From: a virus
Virus record (IMG/VR): IMGVR_UViG_3300005253_000541
Coordinates: 1 to 24,880 of that record
DNA: 24,880 nucleotides
Direction: 5' to 3' (one strand)
The position numbers were made by a program, and so were the translations under genes. The notes under the pieces are model-generated. The model was not told the origin of the DNA and ran no database searches. It saw nothing but the letters and a program-made list of their open reading frames with translations. How positions within the stretch are numbered: position 1 is the first letter of the stretch; every line of letters starts with the position of its first letter. Below, one piece after another: positions 5,934 through 13,700 of the stretch.

Positions 5934-8624
5934 CTAGCTGTAGAAATCAGGTGATTTTTGTTTCGTTCCAATATTTGTTGACTGATAGTGAACATCAGAA
6001 TAATGGACAAAGGGGTCTTGATCTAGCGTGTCCGCAGCATCTGTGCTGTCTCGGTATATCCTGATGATTAATACGCCATCAGGCTCAATGTCGTTACGGT
6101 CTAAGTGTGTTGCGTCTCCGCCATCGTTGGTGATTGCCACCTCTGCCAGCATCTGCCCATATTGTGTTGTAGATGCTTGCTGTACCTCATTTTGGGTGAT
6201 TGGCGCATTGAAGGGGTCGCCTGCGCCTCCAGGTGTACCATGTGCCTTAGCGTAGGTGATGTCAAAATACCACTTCACATACCCGCCACTATCAATCACT
6301 GCCTGCGACCAATGCGTATGGATATGTAGATCAGTCCCAGGTACATAATCATGAGGGATATGATACTGTAGCCAGGCTTCGCGGAATTGGGGGCCACTCG
6401 TGAACCTGTATTGCCTGATCGACCCCCTGTAAGTTACCCACTCAGGATCGTTAGAACCAATAGTTTTAATAAAGATTTCACCAAGCAGGTCACGCCAGCC
6501 ATAAGTGGGTGTGGTCGTATCGACCATAATACCCCTGCCCTGTGCTTTGTCTAAGATGACATCGCCGTCAGGATCAATGGCTGTCAGAACTGCGCCTGAT
6601 GAGTTTTGCCACTCTTGGAGATTACTTGACTGGCTGGCAATGGCCTTGACAATCAGAGGTACGCCGTCTACAGCCTGGGAGTGAATAGTTAGCCCCGCAC
6701 CAGCACCTATGAATAAGCCATAAATAAGGGGTGTAGCTGTGGTGGAGTTGGCTATGTAGAGGGTGTTAGAACCTAGCTCGTTATAGCCAGCTTGAAAACC
6801 TAGTGCTACATTGCTGTTGCCTGTTGTGTTGGAGCGCAGCGCCAGACGACCATTCGCAGTGTTGTTGCTGCCTGTTGTGTTGAGGTACAGCGCCTGACGA
6901 CCATTCGCAATGTTGCTGTTGCCTATTGTGTTGGAGCGCAGCGCCTGATAACCAGTCGCAGTGTTGCTGTTGCCTGTTGTGTTGAGGTTACCAGCTCCAC
7001 CGAAGAACTGGTTAGTGAGGTCTGTGCCTAATGACGAACTGATTTTACCATCAGGGCTTACACTGCTTAGGGCTGCGCCCGAAGAATTCTGCCACTCTTG
7101 CAGGTTCGCTGTTTGGGATGCTGCGGCTTTGACTGTTAGGCCTACTGTTGAAGCTGTGAAGCCGTTTATTAGGACGTTGCCTGTAGCATCAATCGTTAGT
7201 GCTGTTACATTAGAACCAGTTCCCAATGTTATTTTTCCCGCAGCGTAATCAGTTGATATTTTCAAGTTATTATTACTTGAACTTTCCATTCCTACAAATC
7301 CAACCCTACTCGTATTATTTCCACGATAAAATTCAACCAGAGTCGCTACTGCTAGGTCTGTGACAGCATTTGAATCTGACATCCTTAGCGTTGGAACTCC
7401 ACTCTCTATATGTAACTCTTTTTGTGGGCTTGATGTTCCTATTCCCACATTGCCACCATTGGACTGCAATAAAACTGGAGCGTAACCAGATGGATCATTA
7501 GAGGCATCTCTTCCTTGCCCACCTTGAAGAGATATTTCTCCTCCTCCACCACCTATTCCACCATAATGCGTTGTTTTTGAACCACCAATTAAAGACAACA
7601 CACCAACACCTATGCCATAAGCTCCATTTATATCAGCCGTTCTTAATATAATATCTGGAGCACCATTTCCAGTTGCATAATTTTTAATTATTATATTATC
7701 ATTTGATTCTGCCCCAGCAGCAGGAGTCAGATAAAGAATATCTCCTTGATAATGTAAACCTGAGTATGGGTCTGTCCCAATCCCAATATGACCATCTTTG
7801 TCAACTACAGTAAGTGCAGTACCACTCGAATTCTGCCATTCTTGCAAGTTTGCTGTTTGGGATGGGGCTGCTTGGATTATTTGAATGGGAACAGCAACAT
7901 CTGCACCCTTGATATGAAACTTGGCATCAGGAGCTACAATACCGATACCAACATCGCCATCAGATGTTAGACGCATTTTTTCACTACCAGCCATCTTAAA
8001 TGACAGATCAGTGTATGTATCAAAATTTATAATGCTTCCATATGCGCCAAGAGTAAAATACTTGCTTTCTTCACTTTTTGTCCCCAGTTGTAAGCGCGGC
8101 CCGTTACTAGGGTCTCCTAGTGTAAACGCATAAGCACTAGAGATGCTACCCCCCAACACTCGCAGCCTACCACCGACGACCTCAAATAATTCTGTTGGAA
8201 AATATTCCTCTCCAGCAAGATCGACACCGACAGCCACATTGCCAGAAAAATACCCACCACCTAATGGCTTAACATTCGCCACCATCACCCCACTACTATC
8301 GTGCATCTCAAGCAAATTCTTGGTCGGGTCATCATCTGTACTCTTGAGGATGAGAGCTTCGGATGTGGCCGTAGGAACGTTGATCTGTAATGTCCCAGTC
8401 ATCACATCCCCAGTTGTCAAGACCCAAGCATCATTGCCTACTTTATCGTAGTCAGCAAGCGTTAAGTGATAATATTCATCGTCTGCTCCACCTTGTAGGT
8501 CAGGGAACAGATTATGTTTAATGATCGAAATAGTTCCGCCTACCCCAACGTATACTCGATTGGGTGAATAGGTGGACGTAATTGTTTCTTCTGAAATTAC
8601 AACATTAATATTAATGATACCCAC
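5934..8624 (-). CDS. Large repeat-containing fibre / receptor-binding protein
   Basis: This 896-residue protein has features of phage fibres. An N-terminal segment with 'LQGGADDEYYHLTLADY' (about 40-57) is a motif often seen near the start of tail-fibre modules. Three copies of an 'NLQEWQNSSG' unit followed by 'DPDG/DKDG' are spread along the chain. A run of four 17-residue units of the type TTGNSN.A.GYQALRSN resembles trimeric beta-roll (YadA-head-like) repeats. The C-terminal about 150 residues contain 'TDLHIHTHWSQ', a histidine-rich strand typical of a jelly-roll tip. It probably binds host surface glycans. It lies between the portal and capsid genes, not with the tail genes, so a head fibre is possible. 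GTG 8624 directly follows an in-frame stop and has no ribosome binding site before it. AGGTGG overlapping the GTG would better fit an ATT or ATC start a few codons in. Confidence 0.82.
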   Translation of the reverse strand: MGIININVVISEETITSTYSPNRVYVGVGGTISIIKHNLFPDLQGGADDEYYHLTLADYDKVGNDAWVLTTGDVMTGTLQINVPTATSEALILKSTDDDPTKNLLEMHDSSGVMVANVKPLGGGYFSGNVAVGVDLAGEEYFPTELFEVVGGRLRVLGGSISSAYAFTLGDPSNGPRLQLGTKSEESKYFTLGAYGSIINFDTYTDLSFKMAGSEKMRLTSDGDVGIGIVAPDAKFHIKGADVAVPIQIIQAAPSQTANLQEWQNSSGTALTVVDKDGHIGIGTDPYSGLHYQGDILYLTPAAGAESNDNIIIKNYATGNGAPDIILRTADINGAYGIGVGVLSLIGGSKTTHYGGIGGGGGEISLQGGQGRDASNDPSGYAPVLLQSNGGNVGIGTSSPQKELHIESGVPTLRMSDSNAVTDLAVATLVEFYRGNNTSRVGFVGMESSSNNNLKISTDYAAGKITLGTGSNVTALTIDATGNVLINGFTASTVGLTVKAAASQTANLQEWQNSSGAALSSVSPDGKISSSLGTDLTNQFFGGAGNLNTTGNSNTATGYQALRSNTIGNSNIANGRQALYLNTTGSNNTANGRLALRSNTTGNSNVALGFQAGYNELGSNTLYIANSTTATPLIYGLFIGAGAGLTIHSQAVDGVPLIVKAIASQSSNLQEWQNSSGAVLTAIDPDGDVILDKAQGRGIMVDTTTPTYGWRDLLGEIFIKTIGSNDPEWVTYRGSIRQYRFTSGPQFREAWLQYHIPHDYVPGTDLHIHTHWSQAVIDSGGYVKWYFDITYAKAHGTPGGAGDPFNAPITQNEVQQASTTQYGQMLAEVAITNDGGDATHLDRNDIEPDGVLIIRIYRDSTDAADTLDQDPFVHYSDVHYQSTNIGTKQKSPDFYS
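6810..7013 (-). repeat. Four tandem 51-bp repeats inside the fibre gene
   Basis: Units begin at about 6810, 6861, 6912 and 6963. On the plus strand each starts with a variant of GTTGCTGTTGCCTGTTGTGT and ends with CCATTCGCAGT or a near match. The 51-bp period equals 17 codons and keeps the frame. The last unit diverges after about 30 bases. The encoded units are the NSN.A.G.QAL repeats of the fibre. Confidence 0.9.
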
Positions 8625-8706
8625 CTATTCAGTAATAAGGGAAGGGGGACAGCAGGATCAAAAGACCCCACTGTCACAAAAGGAGAACACTATTCCCTAC
8701 TCTTCT

Positions 8707-8735
8707 ATTGTAGCACAAATGTGCTACTCTGTCAA
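8707..8735 (-). promoter_or_regulatory. Leftward sigma70-type promoter P2 before the fibre and capsid genes
   Basis: On the minus strand TTGACA (8735-8730) and TACAAT (8712-8707) are separated by exactly 17 bases. Transcription would start near 8700 and leave a leader of about 75 bases before the fibre gene. The -35 box lies in the last codons of the portal gene. The sequence is nearly identical to the promoter at 12837-12865. Confidence 0.82.
8710..8727. promoter_or_regulatory. Operator-like palindrome within promoter P2
   Basis: GTAGCACAAATGTGCTAC is an inverted repeat with two 8-base arms and a 2-base centre. It fills the spacer between -35 and -10, where a bound protein would block or reshape RNA polymerase binding. 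Copies with the consensus TAGYACRNNTGTRCTA occur at 12841 and 23345. Confidence 0.72.
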
Positions 8736-10169
8736 ATCCTCTTCTGGCTCAGGAAGGAATTGCTGCTTCCACTCAAACTCGCCAACGATTGCCTCCTGTT
8801 GTTCTTTCCAGTTCAGATTGAGGCTGGCAGCAGCGGCCTGGAGTGACATGTAGCCAGCATTTATCGCTATTGCGCTGATATTGACAATTTCGGTCATGTC
8901 TGTCGGTAGTGCTGAACCAAACTGCACTTTAATATCTACATCCACTGGGTTCTCTTTGATATGGCCAGTTTCATAGCCCATCTGAAGAACTAACCTCGCT
9001 ACCCGGGCCAGGGCTTCCCCATAGGATGCCTGGAGCAATACATTTTTACTGATAGCGTCCAGGAACAGAGTACGAACAGCAGCATTAGTCACACGCTGAA
9101 GGTCTTTGGCTTCGCCTTTCAGCAATACCACTCTTGCAATGGCCAGATAGGTTTCTATGAGCTTATCCAAAACCTCTGAAACCCCCGCCATGTTGCCTTT
9201 CATCTCCATCCTATGTACACGAGCAGCCGCATTTTCAATGGTCATGAATGATCCATCACCCTTGACCTCATCGGCATCTGCCCCAGTAACTACATCTACA
9301 GGTTCGGAGTGCTCCCGGACGATACGGTTTCTCAAGGATGCTATGACATTCACAGTGTCCTGGAGGTCTTTTTCCGTAAAGTCTGACAAGCCGTAATAAT
9401 CGTTGGGATGGGGTAAGTGGGCGAAATCAATAATGGGAGGGATGGTACTGGTATGCTTAACCATCTTACCATCTTGCACAAAACTGCCCTCAGCAAAACC
9501 TATCATATCCAACCAAAGCGGAGGTGTACCATGCGGAGTGGGCGCGTTGAGAACCTTATCCACATCATTGTGGGCTGCCTGTGCTTTATAAGTGTAAATT
9601 TCCCAGTGAGTATCCTTATTCACAAAATCCCGGATATAGGCAATTTTACCCACGAAATATCTCATCTCGTACCAGACTATCTCAGCAGTATCATCGGCTT
9701 TCCAGAATACAGTAACGCTGGTGGGGTCTAGTGATATAAATTTCGGGAATTTCTGAGTATCTCTCTTGTCTCTGTGTACAGGCTTTACCCGGACAAAACC
9801 ATGCCCAGCCAGAAATGATCGAAGCCCAACTTTATACAGGGTCTTCAACCCCCCATTATGTTCAAAGAACTGGCGAATAAATGTCTCAGGTGCTGTCTCT
9901 TCGACACTACCCGTATCTATTACAAATTTAGGAACTTCGGGGAACAGAAAAGAGATGGTACGGTCTGCTGTCATTCTCACCAGATTTATCCGGGTGTTAT
10001 CATCCGGTTCGTCTGGGTCTGTATCCAGGGCCTCATCGTGCTTACCTGTGTAATAGTCTACAGCAGTAAGGTAGGCCTTCCTGCGGGCCGTTCTCTCTTC
10101 CTGAACAGTGGAAGCGAAGTTATTGCGGTCTGGATTTGTTGCGGGAACGTATTCTATTGCGCTCGGCAT
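8724..10169 (-). CDS. Portal protein
   Basis: The product (481 residues) forms the dodecameric ring through which DNA enters the capsid and to which terminase and neck proteins bind. Length, position right after the large terminase and the segments 'AVDYYTGKHDEALD' (early domain), 'NLVRMTADRTISFLFPEVPKF', 'FLAGHGFVRVKPV' and 'GLSDFTEKDLQDTVNVIASLRNRI' (the stem helix region) fit the SPP1 gp6-like portal class. ATG 10169 is chosen because AAGGAGGAGG lies upstream at good spacing. A longer frame to 10355 exists but would run deep into terminase. It overlaps the large terminase gene by 50 bases. The last codons (EEDLTE) overlap promoter P2. Confidence 0.9.
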   Translation of the reverse strand: MPSAIEYVPATNPDRNNFASTVQEERTARRKAYLTAVDYYTGKHDEALDTDPDEPDDNTRINLVRMTADRTISFLFPEVPKFVIDTGSVEETAPETFIRQFFEHNGGLKTLYKVGLRSFLAGHGFVRVKPVHRDKRDTQKFPKFISLDPTSVTVFWKADDTAEIVWYEMRYFVGKIAYIRDFVNKDTHWEIYTYKAQAAHNDVDKVLNAPTPHGTPPLWLDMIGFAEGSFVQDGKMVKHTSTIPPIIDFAHLPHPNDYYGLSDFTEKDLQDTVNVIASLRNRIVREHSEPVDVVTGADADEVKGDGSFMTIENAAARVHRMEMKGNMAGVSEVLDKLIETYLAIARVVLLKGEAKDLQRVTNAAVRTLFLDAISKNVLLQASYGEALARVARLVLQMGYETGHIKENPVDVDIKVQFGSALPTDMTEIVNISAIAINAGYMSLQAAAASLNLNWKEQQEAIVGEFEWKQQFLPEPEEDLTE

Positions 10170-11571
10170 GGAAGTTCTTACCTCCTCCTTTGAATGGGTT
10201 TTTCTGGGATTTCTTTTTACCTTTAGGCAGTCTGAACTTTTTACGTTTTGGAATGCCTTTATACGCCACATATAACGCAGTGACAGTATCGTCATGGCAG
10301 CCGTTAGCAGCGTTGTAGGTAATACTGTCTGTACGAGCTGTGCGTTGCCTCTCATAGGTATTCATCTCACTGGCTTGTACCTCACCATATTTGCTCTTAC
10401 GTACAAGCAACTTGAGACCCCCGTACTCCACATCAGCAGCCAATCTCTCCACTAACTGAACTTTTAGATCATGCTGCATATACAGTGCCTTCAGCTTGAG
10501 ACCTCCAGCAACCTCTTCTTCCCCTGTGGTGACAGGAGACATCATATGCCAGTCCAGGGCAGTAATATCCTCCCCTTGAAGAGCCAACTTGAGGAGATCA
10601 TAAAGACCTTCACCTATTCCGTTACGCTCGATATGAGTAATCACAGGTTGCCAGAGCTTCAGAATAGTTACAAGTTTTAGGATAACCTTGACAGTACCCA
10701 CATTGGTGATAACAGCACCCCAAACTTGCTCCCTGGTGTACTTATCTAAAATGGTAATGGCAGTAGCATCTGTGGTATGTCCAAAATCAATGCCAGCAAC
10801 ATATTGATGCCCTTGTAAAGGCCCATCCAATGGCTGGATACACATAGCCTTTTTGAGACCGGAAAAAACCCCTCCCTTATCATCAAGGAATTCAGCCATG
10901 AATTCCTCTAACCATTTCAGTTCGGGCATTGTCTCCTTGAGTTCCAGGAGTAATTCTTCATCCTGGAAAGGAGCTTCCAGAGAAGTCATATGCCAACTTC
11001 TATAGAAATCGTTATCCTCTTCATTGCCCATATTGAACAGATCATAGACCCAATTTTTACCATTAGGCGTTGTAGTAAAGAGAGCTTTGCCCCTGGAGGC
11101 TGTAATCATGGGGAGGCACACTGAGTACCACACATAATCCCCACGTCGGTAAAAAGCTGCCTCATCAAGGATGAGAAGGTCTACTGTGGGGCCGCGTAGA
11201 TTATCAGGATCAATAGCGGATCGAACAGCTAATACCCCACCACCATGAAAATGAATTTCCTTCTCATTACGGGAAATACGTTTGATAGGGAGGCCGGAAG
11301 CATCCAATAGCGCCAGCATCTCATTCCAGTGTGTCCTGGCAGAGGGGATCGTAGGCGAAATCCACATCACATACTTGCCCTGATTAATCGCATTATCCAG
11401 AGAAATATAACGGGCCAGCCAGGATTTACCCGACTGCCTACCCAAAATAGCTATGAAAAATCTATAAGGTTTGTTTCTTGAATTGAGGATTTTGTTATTG
11501 ATGTGGTCTACAATGTCTTGCTGGAGAGGATAAGGTGTGAAACCAAAATCTACTTTATAATGTTTAGCTAT
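10120..11571 (-). CDS. terL: Large terminase subunit (ATPase and nuclease), non-standard start codon
   Basis: TerL pumps DNA into the prohead and cuts concatemers. With the start at 11571 the protein has 483 residues: Q-motif FTPYPLQQD (11-19), Walker A GRQSGKS (44-50), Walker B LLILDEAAF (about 132-140), coupling motif FTTTPNGKN (about 165-173), and nuclease residues D262 in GIDFGHTTD, E315 in HIERNGIGEG and D427/D428 in GCHDDTVTA. No ATG, GTG or TTG occurs between the upstream stop (11602) and TTG 11445. Starting at 11445 would remove the Q-motif and begin one residue before Walker A. GGAGGAGG six bases before ATA 11571, which overlaps the TAG of the small terminase as ATAG, makes ATA the best candidate start. 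A -1 frameshift from the small terminase is an alternative. Confidence 0.93.
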   Translation of the reverse strand: MAKHYKVDFGFTPYPLQQDIVDHINNKILNSRNKPYRFFIAILGRQSGKSWLARYISLDNAINQGKYVMWISPTIPSARTHWNEMLALLDASGLPIKRISRNEKEIHFHGGGVLAVRSAIDPDNLRGPTVDLLILDEAAFYRRGDYVWYSVCLPMITASRGKALFTTTPNGKNWVYDLFNMGNEEDNDFYRSWHMTSLEAPFQDEELLLELKETMPELKWLEEFMAEFLDDKGGVFSGLKKAMCIQPLDGPLQGHQYVAGIDFGHTTDATAITILDKYTREQVWGAVITNVGTVKVILKLVTILKLWQPVITHIERNGIGEGLYDLLKLALQGEDITALDWHMMSPVTTGEEEVAGGLKLKALYMQHDLKVQLVERLAADVEYGGLKLLVRKSKYGEVQASEMNTYERQRTARTDSITYNAANGCHDDTVTALYVAYKGIPKRKKFRLPKGKKKSQKNPFKGGGKNFHAERNRIRSRNKSRPQ

Positions 11572-12116
11572 TTTGCACCTCCTCCAATCACAAACACTAT
11601 GTCATCATCTTTACTAGTATCAGGAATAGTCTCACGAATAAACCCAGTAGGCATAGAACCCGCACGTCTTGCTAGATCATCCTTCTCACGCAACGCGGCA
11701 GCGAGGCGTTTGATTTCCAGGGGATCAGGGTTCGTTCCTGCATCCATCTTGTCTTTCATATCCCCCAGTGTCCTGTCCAGGATTTCATTGAGAACGGCAA
11801 GCTGGATAGTCAGTGATTGAGTAACAGCCCTCCGATACTCTACAAGACTGGCATCTCTGATCTCAATGGAAGTCCGGGCTTTGTGGCTGTCATATGCCGC
11901 CACCCTGTTACCCCATTGGTATTTAGCTGACCATTTCTCAAGTTGTTTCTGATCTTTATAGCCCAGCTTTATGCCAGCATTAAAAAGCGAACGGCTCTCA
12001 CCCTTCGCTCCAAAGGGAGGCATCTCCCGGTACAAAATGAAGGCCCCCCATGATTTGTTAGTTTCTTGGCGCAGCCTATCCCAAGGCTGGAATGCCGGAA
12101 CAGAGTTGGTAGTCAT
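11568..12116 (-). CDS. terS: Small terminase subunit
   Basis: This 182-residue protein lies directly before terL. The segment 'SLFNAGIKLGYKDQKQLEKWSAKYQWGNRVAAYDSHKA' (about 43-80) has the helix-turn-helix type W.S..Y.W..R..AYD pattern common in small terminases, which bind the packaging site on DNA and hand it to TerL. A helical oligomerisation part follows (about 95-150). The C-terminus is GGGAK, and the codons for these glycines form the GGAGGAGG ribosome binding site of terL. Its own start overlaps the end of the lipoprotein gene by 41 bases. Confidence 0.85.
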   Translation of the reverse strand: MTTNSVPAFQPWDRLRQETNKSWGAFILYREMPPFGAKGESRSLFNAGIKLGYKDQKQLEKWSAKYQWGNRVAAYDSHKARTSIEIRDASLVEYRRAVTQSLTIQLAVLNEILDRTLGDMKDKMDAGTNPDPLEIKRLAAALREKDDLARRAGSMPTGFIRETIPDTSKDDDIVFVIGGGAK

Positions 12117-12798
12117 TTGTCGTTTCCAGTGTGATAGAGTTAAATCGGATAAAGCTCCCGTGCTCTGGAGTTGCCCATATTGAGCGCACCCCCACGTCCA
12201 AACGTGCTACAAGTGAAGTGAGAACATGTAATGGCCATAGGTATTCTCGTTCACCTCCCATAGTCATATCAGGTGTTCCATAATCTCGAACAATCGGATG
12301 CACCCCCAATATCTTATCCACACCATCAATACGCGAACGAGCTACAACACTAATATTGCCAGCCTCAACATAGGCATCTCCTACAATATCCGTAGTGGAG
12401 GTCGCTCGAAGGACGTAACAGTTGGCAGGCTCAAGTTCTATAAAAGGTATTCGCAATCCCGCATAGCCCTGAAAATATGTTAAGTCAATGCGGAAACCTG
12501 TGCCATCCCGTGATATGTCGGTGTAATTCATTTGAGTTTGATATGGAGAACTATAATCGAACCAGAAGCCCCAATTATCGGGGACAACAATAGCTTTGCC
12601 CTCAACGATGAAAGAATTTTCTCCCTGCATACAAGGGTTCGTAAGAAGACAAACACGCCCCTCGCAAGCCTCGCAGACAGGTACTTCAGTTGGTACTGCT
12701 TCACGGGTTGGTGTTGGTTCTATGTTATCGACAACAGCCGGGCCACAGGCGACCAGGAATACGATAATGAAGATCAACAATGCAAGCCATTTCTTCAT
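12076..12798 (-). CDS. Phage-encoded lipoprotein
   Basis: The 240-residue product has a clear type II signal peptide: MKKW, a hydrophobic stretch, and the lipobox LVAC with C18 as the lipidated residue. A proline/threonine linker (about 26-40, EPTPTREAVPTEVP) leads to a cysteine-bearing segment (C42, C45, C50, C56 region) and a beta-rich domain (about 60-235) resembling a carbohydrate-binding jelly roll. It should sit on the outer face of the host membrane. It is the first gene after promoter P1 and is co-transcribed with terminase and portal. Phage lipoproteins such as T5 Llp and TP-J34 Ltp cause superinfection exclusion, so a receptor-masking or exclusion role is plausible but not shown. 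AAGGAG lies ten bases before the ATG. Confidence 0.85.
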   Translation of the reverse strand: MKKWLALLIFIIVFLVACGPAVVDNIEPTPTREAVPTEVPVCEACEGRVCLLTNPCMQGENSFIVEGKAIVVPDNWGFWFDYSSPYQTQMNYTDISRDGTGFRIDLTYFQGYAGLRIPFIELEPANCYVLRATSTTDIVGDAYVEAGNISVVARSRIDGVDKILGVHPIVRDYGTPDMTMGGEREYLWPLHVLTSLVARLDVGVRSIWATPEHGSFIRFNSITLETTNDYQLCSGIPALG

Positions 12799-12836
12799 AG
12801 CAGGTTTTCTCCTTTTGGTAGTTTACGTCTTATTCT

Positions 12837-12865
12837 AGTATAGCACGAATGTACTATTCTGTCAA
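12837..12865 (-). promoter_or_regulatory. Leftward sigma70-type promoter P1 before lipoprotein and terminase genes
   Basis: On the minus strand TTGACA (12865-12860) and TATACT (12842-12837) are separated by 17 bases, close to the ideal consensus. The start would be near 12830, about 30 bases before the lipoprotein ATG. The -35 lies in the last codons of the diphosphohydrolase gene, as the -35 of P2 lies in the end of the portal gene. Both upstream proteins end in DLTE. Confidence 0.85.
12840..12857. promoter_or_regulatory. Operator-like palindrome within promoter P1
   Basis: ATAGCACGAATGTACTAT forms an inverted repeat (arms TAGCAC-/-GTACTA with one purine/pyrimidine change) in the -35/-10 spacer, in the same position as the palindrome in P2. 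Shared consensus: TAGYACRNNTGTRCTA. Confidence 0.7.
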
Positions 12866-13234
12866 ATCCACGTCGTAGATGTCCAAGTCCAGCAGCTCCT
12901 TTGGAAGTTTACCCGCCAGGACTTCCTCCTCCATGTGTATTATGGCCATGGCGTTATAAAGAATAGCCGCAAGATGGTCTTCTACAGGGTCGCCCTCTCT
13001 CCAGGTCATCATATGCCTGAACATAGAAGAATAGAACCGGGAAACATGCTGCCCCTTCTCCCAATTACGCTCTCCATATTTCTCAGCACCTTTAGTCATG
13101 AGGTCGGCCAGCCTCTTGAGACCGTGAGGAGAGATTAGATCAAATCTAGGTTTACCCTCTTCAGTATCCCGGACAGAACCTGTCTCAAACTCCTCCCGTG
13201 CCCCACTATCCCGCAAGCCAAATCTATTCAGCAT
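12854..13234 (-). CDS. dATP/dGTP diphosphohydrolase-like protein (DUF5664 / MazZ-type)
   Basis: The product has 126 residues. The core 'PRFDLISPHGLKRLADLMTKGAEKYGERNW', then 'SRFYSSMFRHMMTWREGDPVEDHLAAILYNAMAIIHMEEE', is the pattern of the all-alpha DUF5664 / dATP-dGTP diphosphohydrolase group. These MazG-like enzymes remove pyrophosphate from purine deoxynucleotides. In phages with 2-aminoadenine DNA a member of this group (MazZ) supplies dGMP to PurZ. No PurZ gene is in this window, and the family is also common in ordinary phages, so nucleotide-pool control is the safer reading. ATG 13234 lies nine bases after GGGAG. An ATG at 13243 directly abuts it and is less likely. Confidence 0.8.
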   Translation of the reverse strand: MLNRFGLRDSGAREEFETGSVRDTEEGKPRFDLISPHGLKRLADLMTKGAEKYGERNWEKGQHVSRFYSSMFRHMMTWREGDPVEDHLAAILYNAMAIIHMEEEVLAGKLPKELLDLDIYDVDLTE

Positions 13235-13700
13235 CGTCGTCATCTCCCAGTAATCCCTCTAAAAAGTCGGTAAAACTATCTGCCTCCTCTTCAATCTCTT
13301 CCTGGGACTGGGCCAGTGCCACACCTGCTGCTTGTAGTGCTCCTGTTACAGAAGCTGCCAGATCGTCTGGTTTAGTGAAATCCATGCCATCTGCCATAGC
13401 CTGACTAAACCCATTTCCGGCCAGAGCGTGCTCATTGATGAACAACCCTAAAATGAATGTAGAAGCCCGCACGGCCATTTCTCTGTCAAATAAACTATAC
13501 AGTTGACCATCCTCCCGTAAATGGGCCAATTGAACGCTATAGGCATAAATATTAGGCTGGATGTAGATATTGAGATGAACATCACCTTCATCCTCATTAT
13601 ACAGAACATAGGCTGCCACACTGCCTGATATACCTACACTCACAAGCGTGTGTGTTTCCATACTTATCTCTCTACCGTGCCTCAATAACACTGTTGCCAC
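13224..13700 (-). CDS. Hypothetical protein
   Basis: The 158-residue protein is not recognised. From about residue 14 it reads as strands ('ETHTLVSVGISGSVAAYVLYNEDEGDVHLNIYIQP'), then helices, and ends in a very acidic tail (EEIEEEADSF...LLGDDDDAE). GTG 13700 has AAGGAG seven bases upstream and is preferred. ATG 13661 is an alternative. It overlaps both neighbours by short stretches. Located between the replication protein and the nucleotide enzyme, it may serve DNA metabolism, but nothing in the sequence shows this. Confidence 0.65.
   Translation of the reverse strand: MATVLLRHGREISMETHTLVSVGISGSVAAYVLYNEDEGDVHLNIYIQPNIYAYSVQLAHLREDGQLYSLFDREMAVRASTFILGLFINEHALAGNGFSQAMADGMDFTKPDDLAASVTGALQAAGVALAQSQEEIEEEADSFTDFLEGLLGDDDDAE

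Noticed and set aside
6810-7013. Tandem repeats as a CRISPR array
   Set aside because: They are contiguous 51-bp coding repeats in frame, without unique spacers.
10170-10355. Longer portal start at 10355
   Set aside because: It would overlap the terminase by over 230 bases, while ATG 10169 has a strong ribosome binding site.
8710-12857. Promoter palindromes as host LexA (SOS) boxes
   Set aside because: They do not fit the known CTGT-N8-ACAG, GAAC-N4-GTTC or GTTC-N7-GTTC patterns; a phage regulator is as likely.
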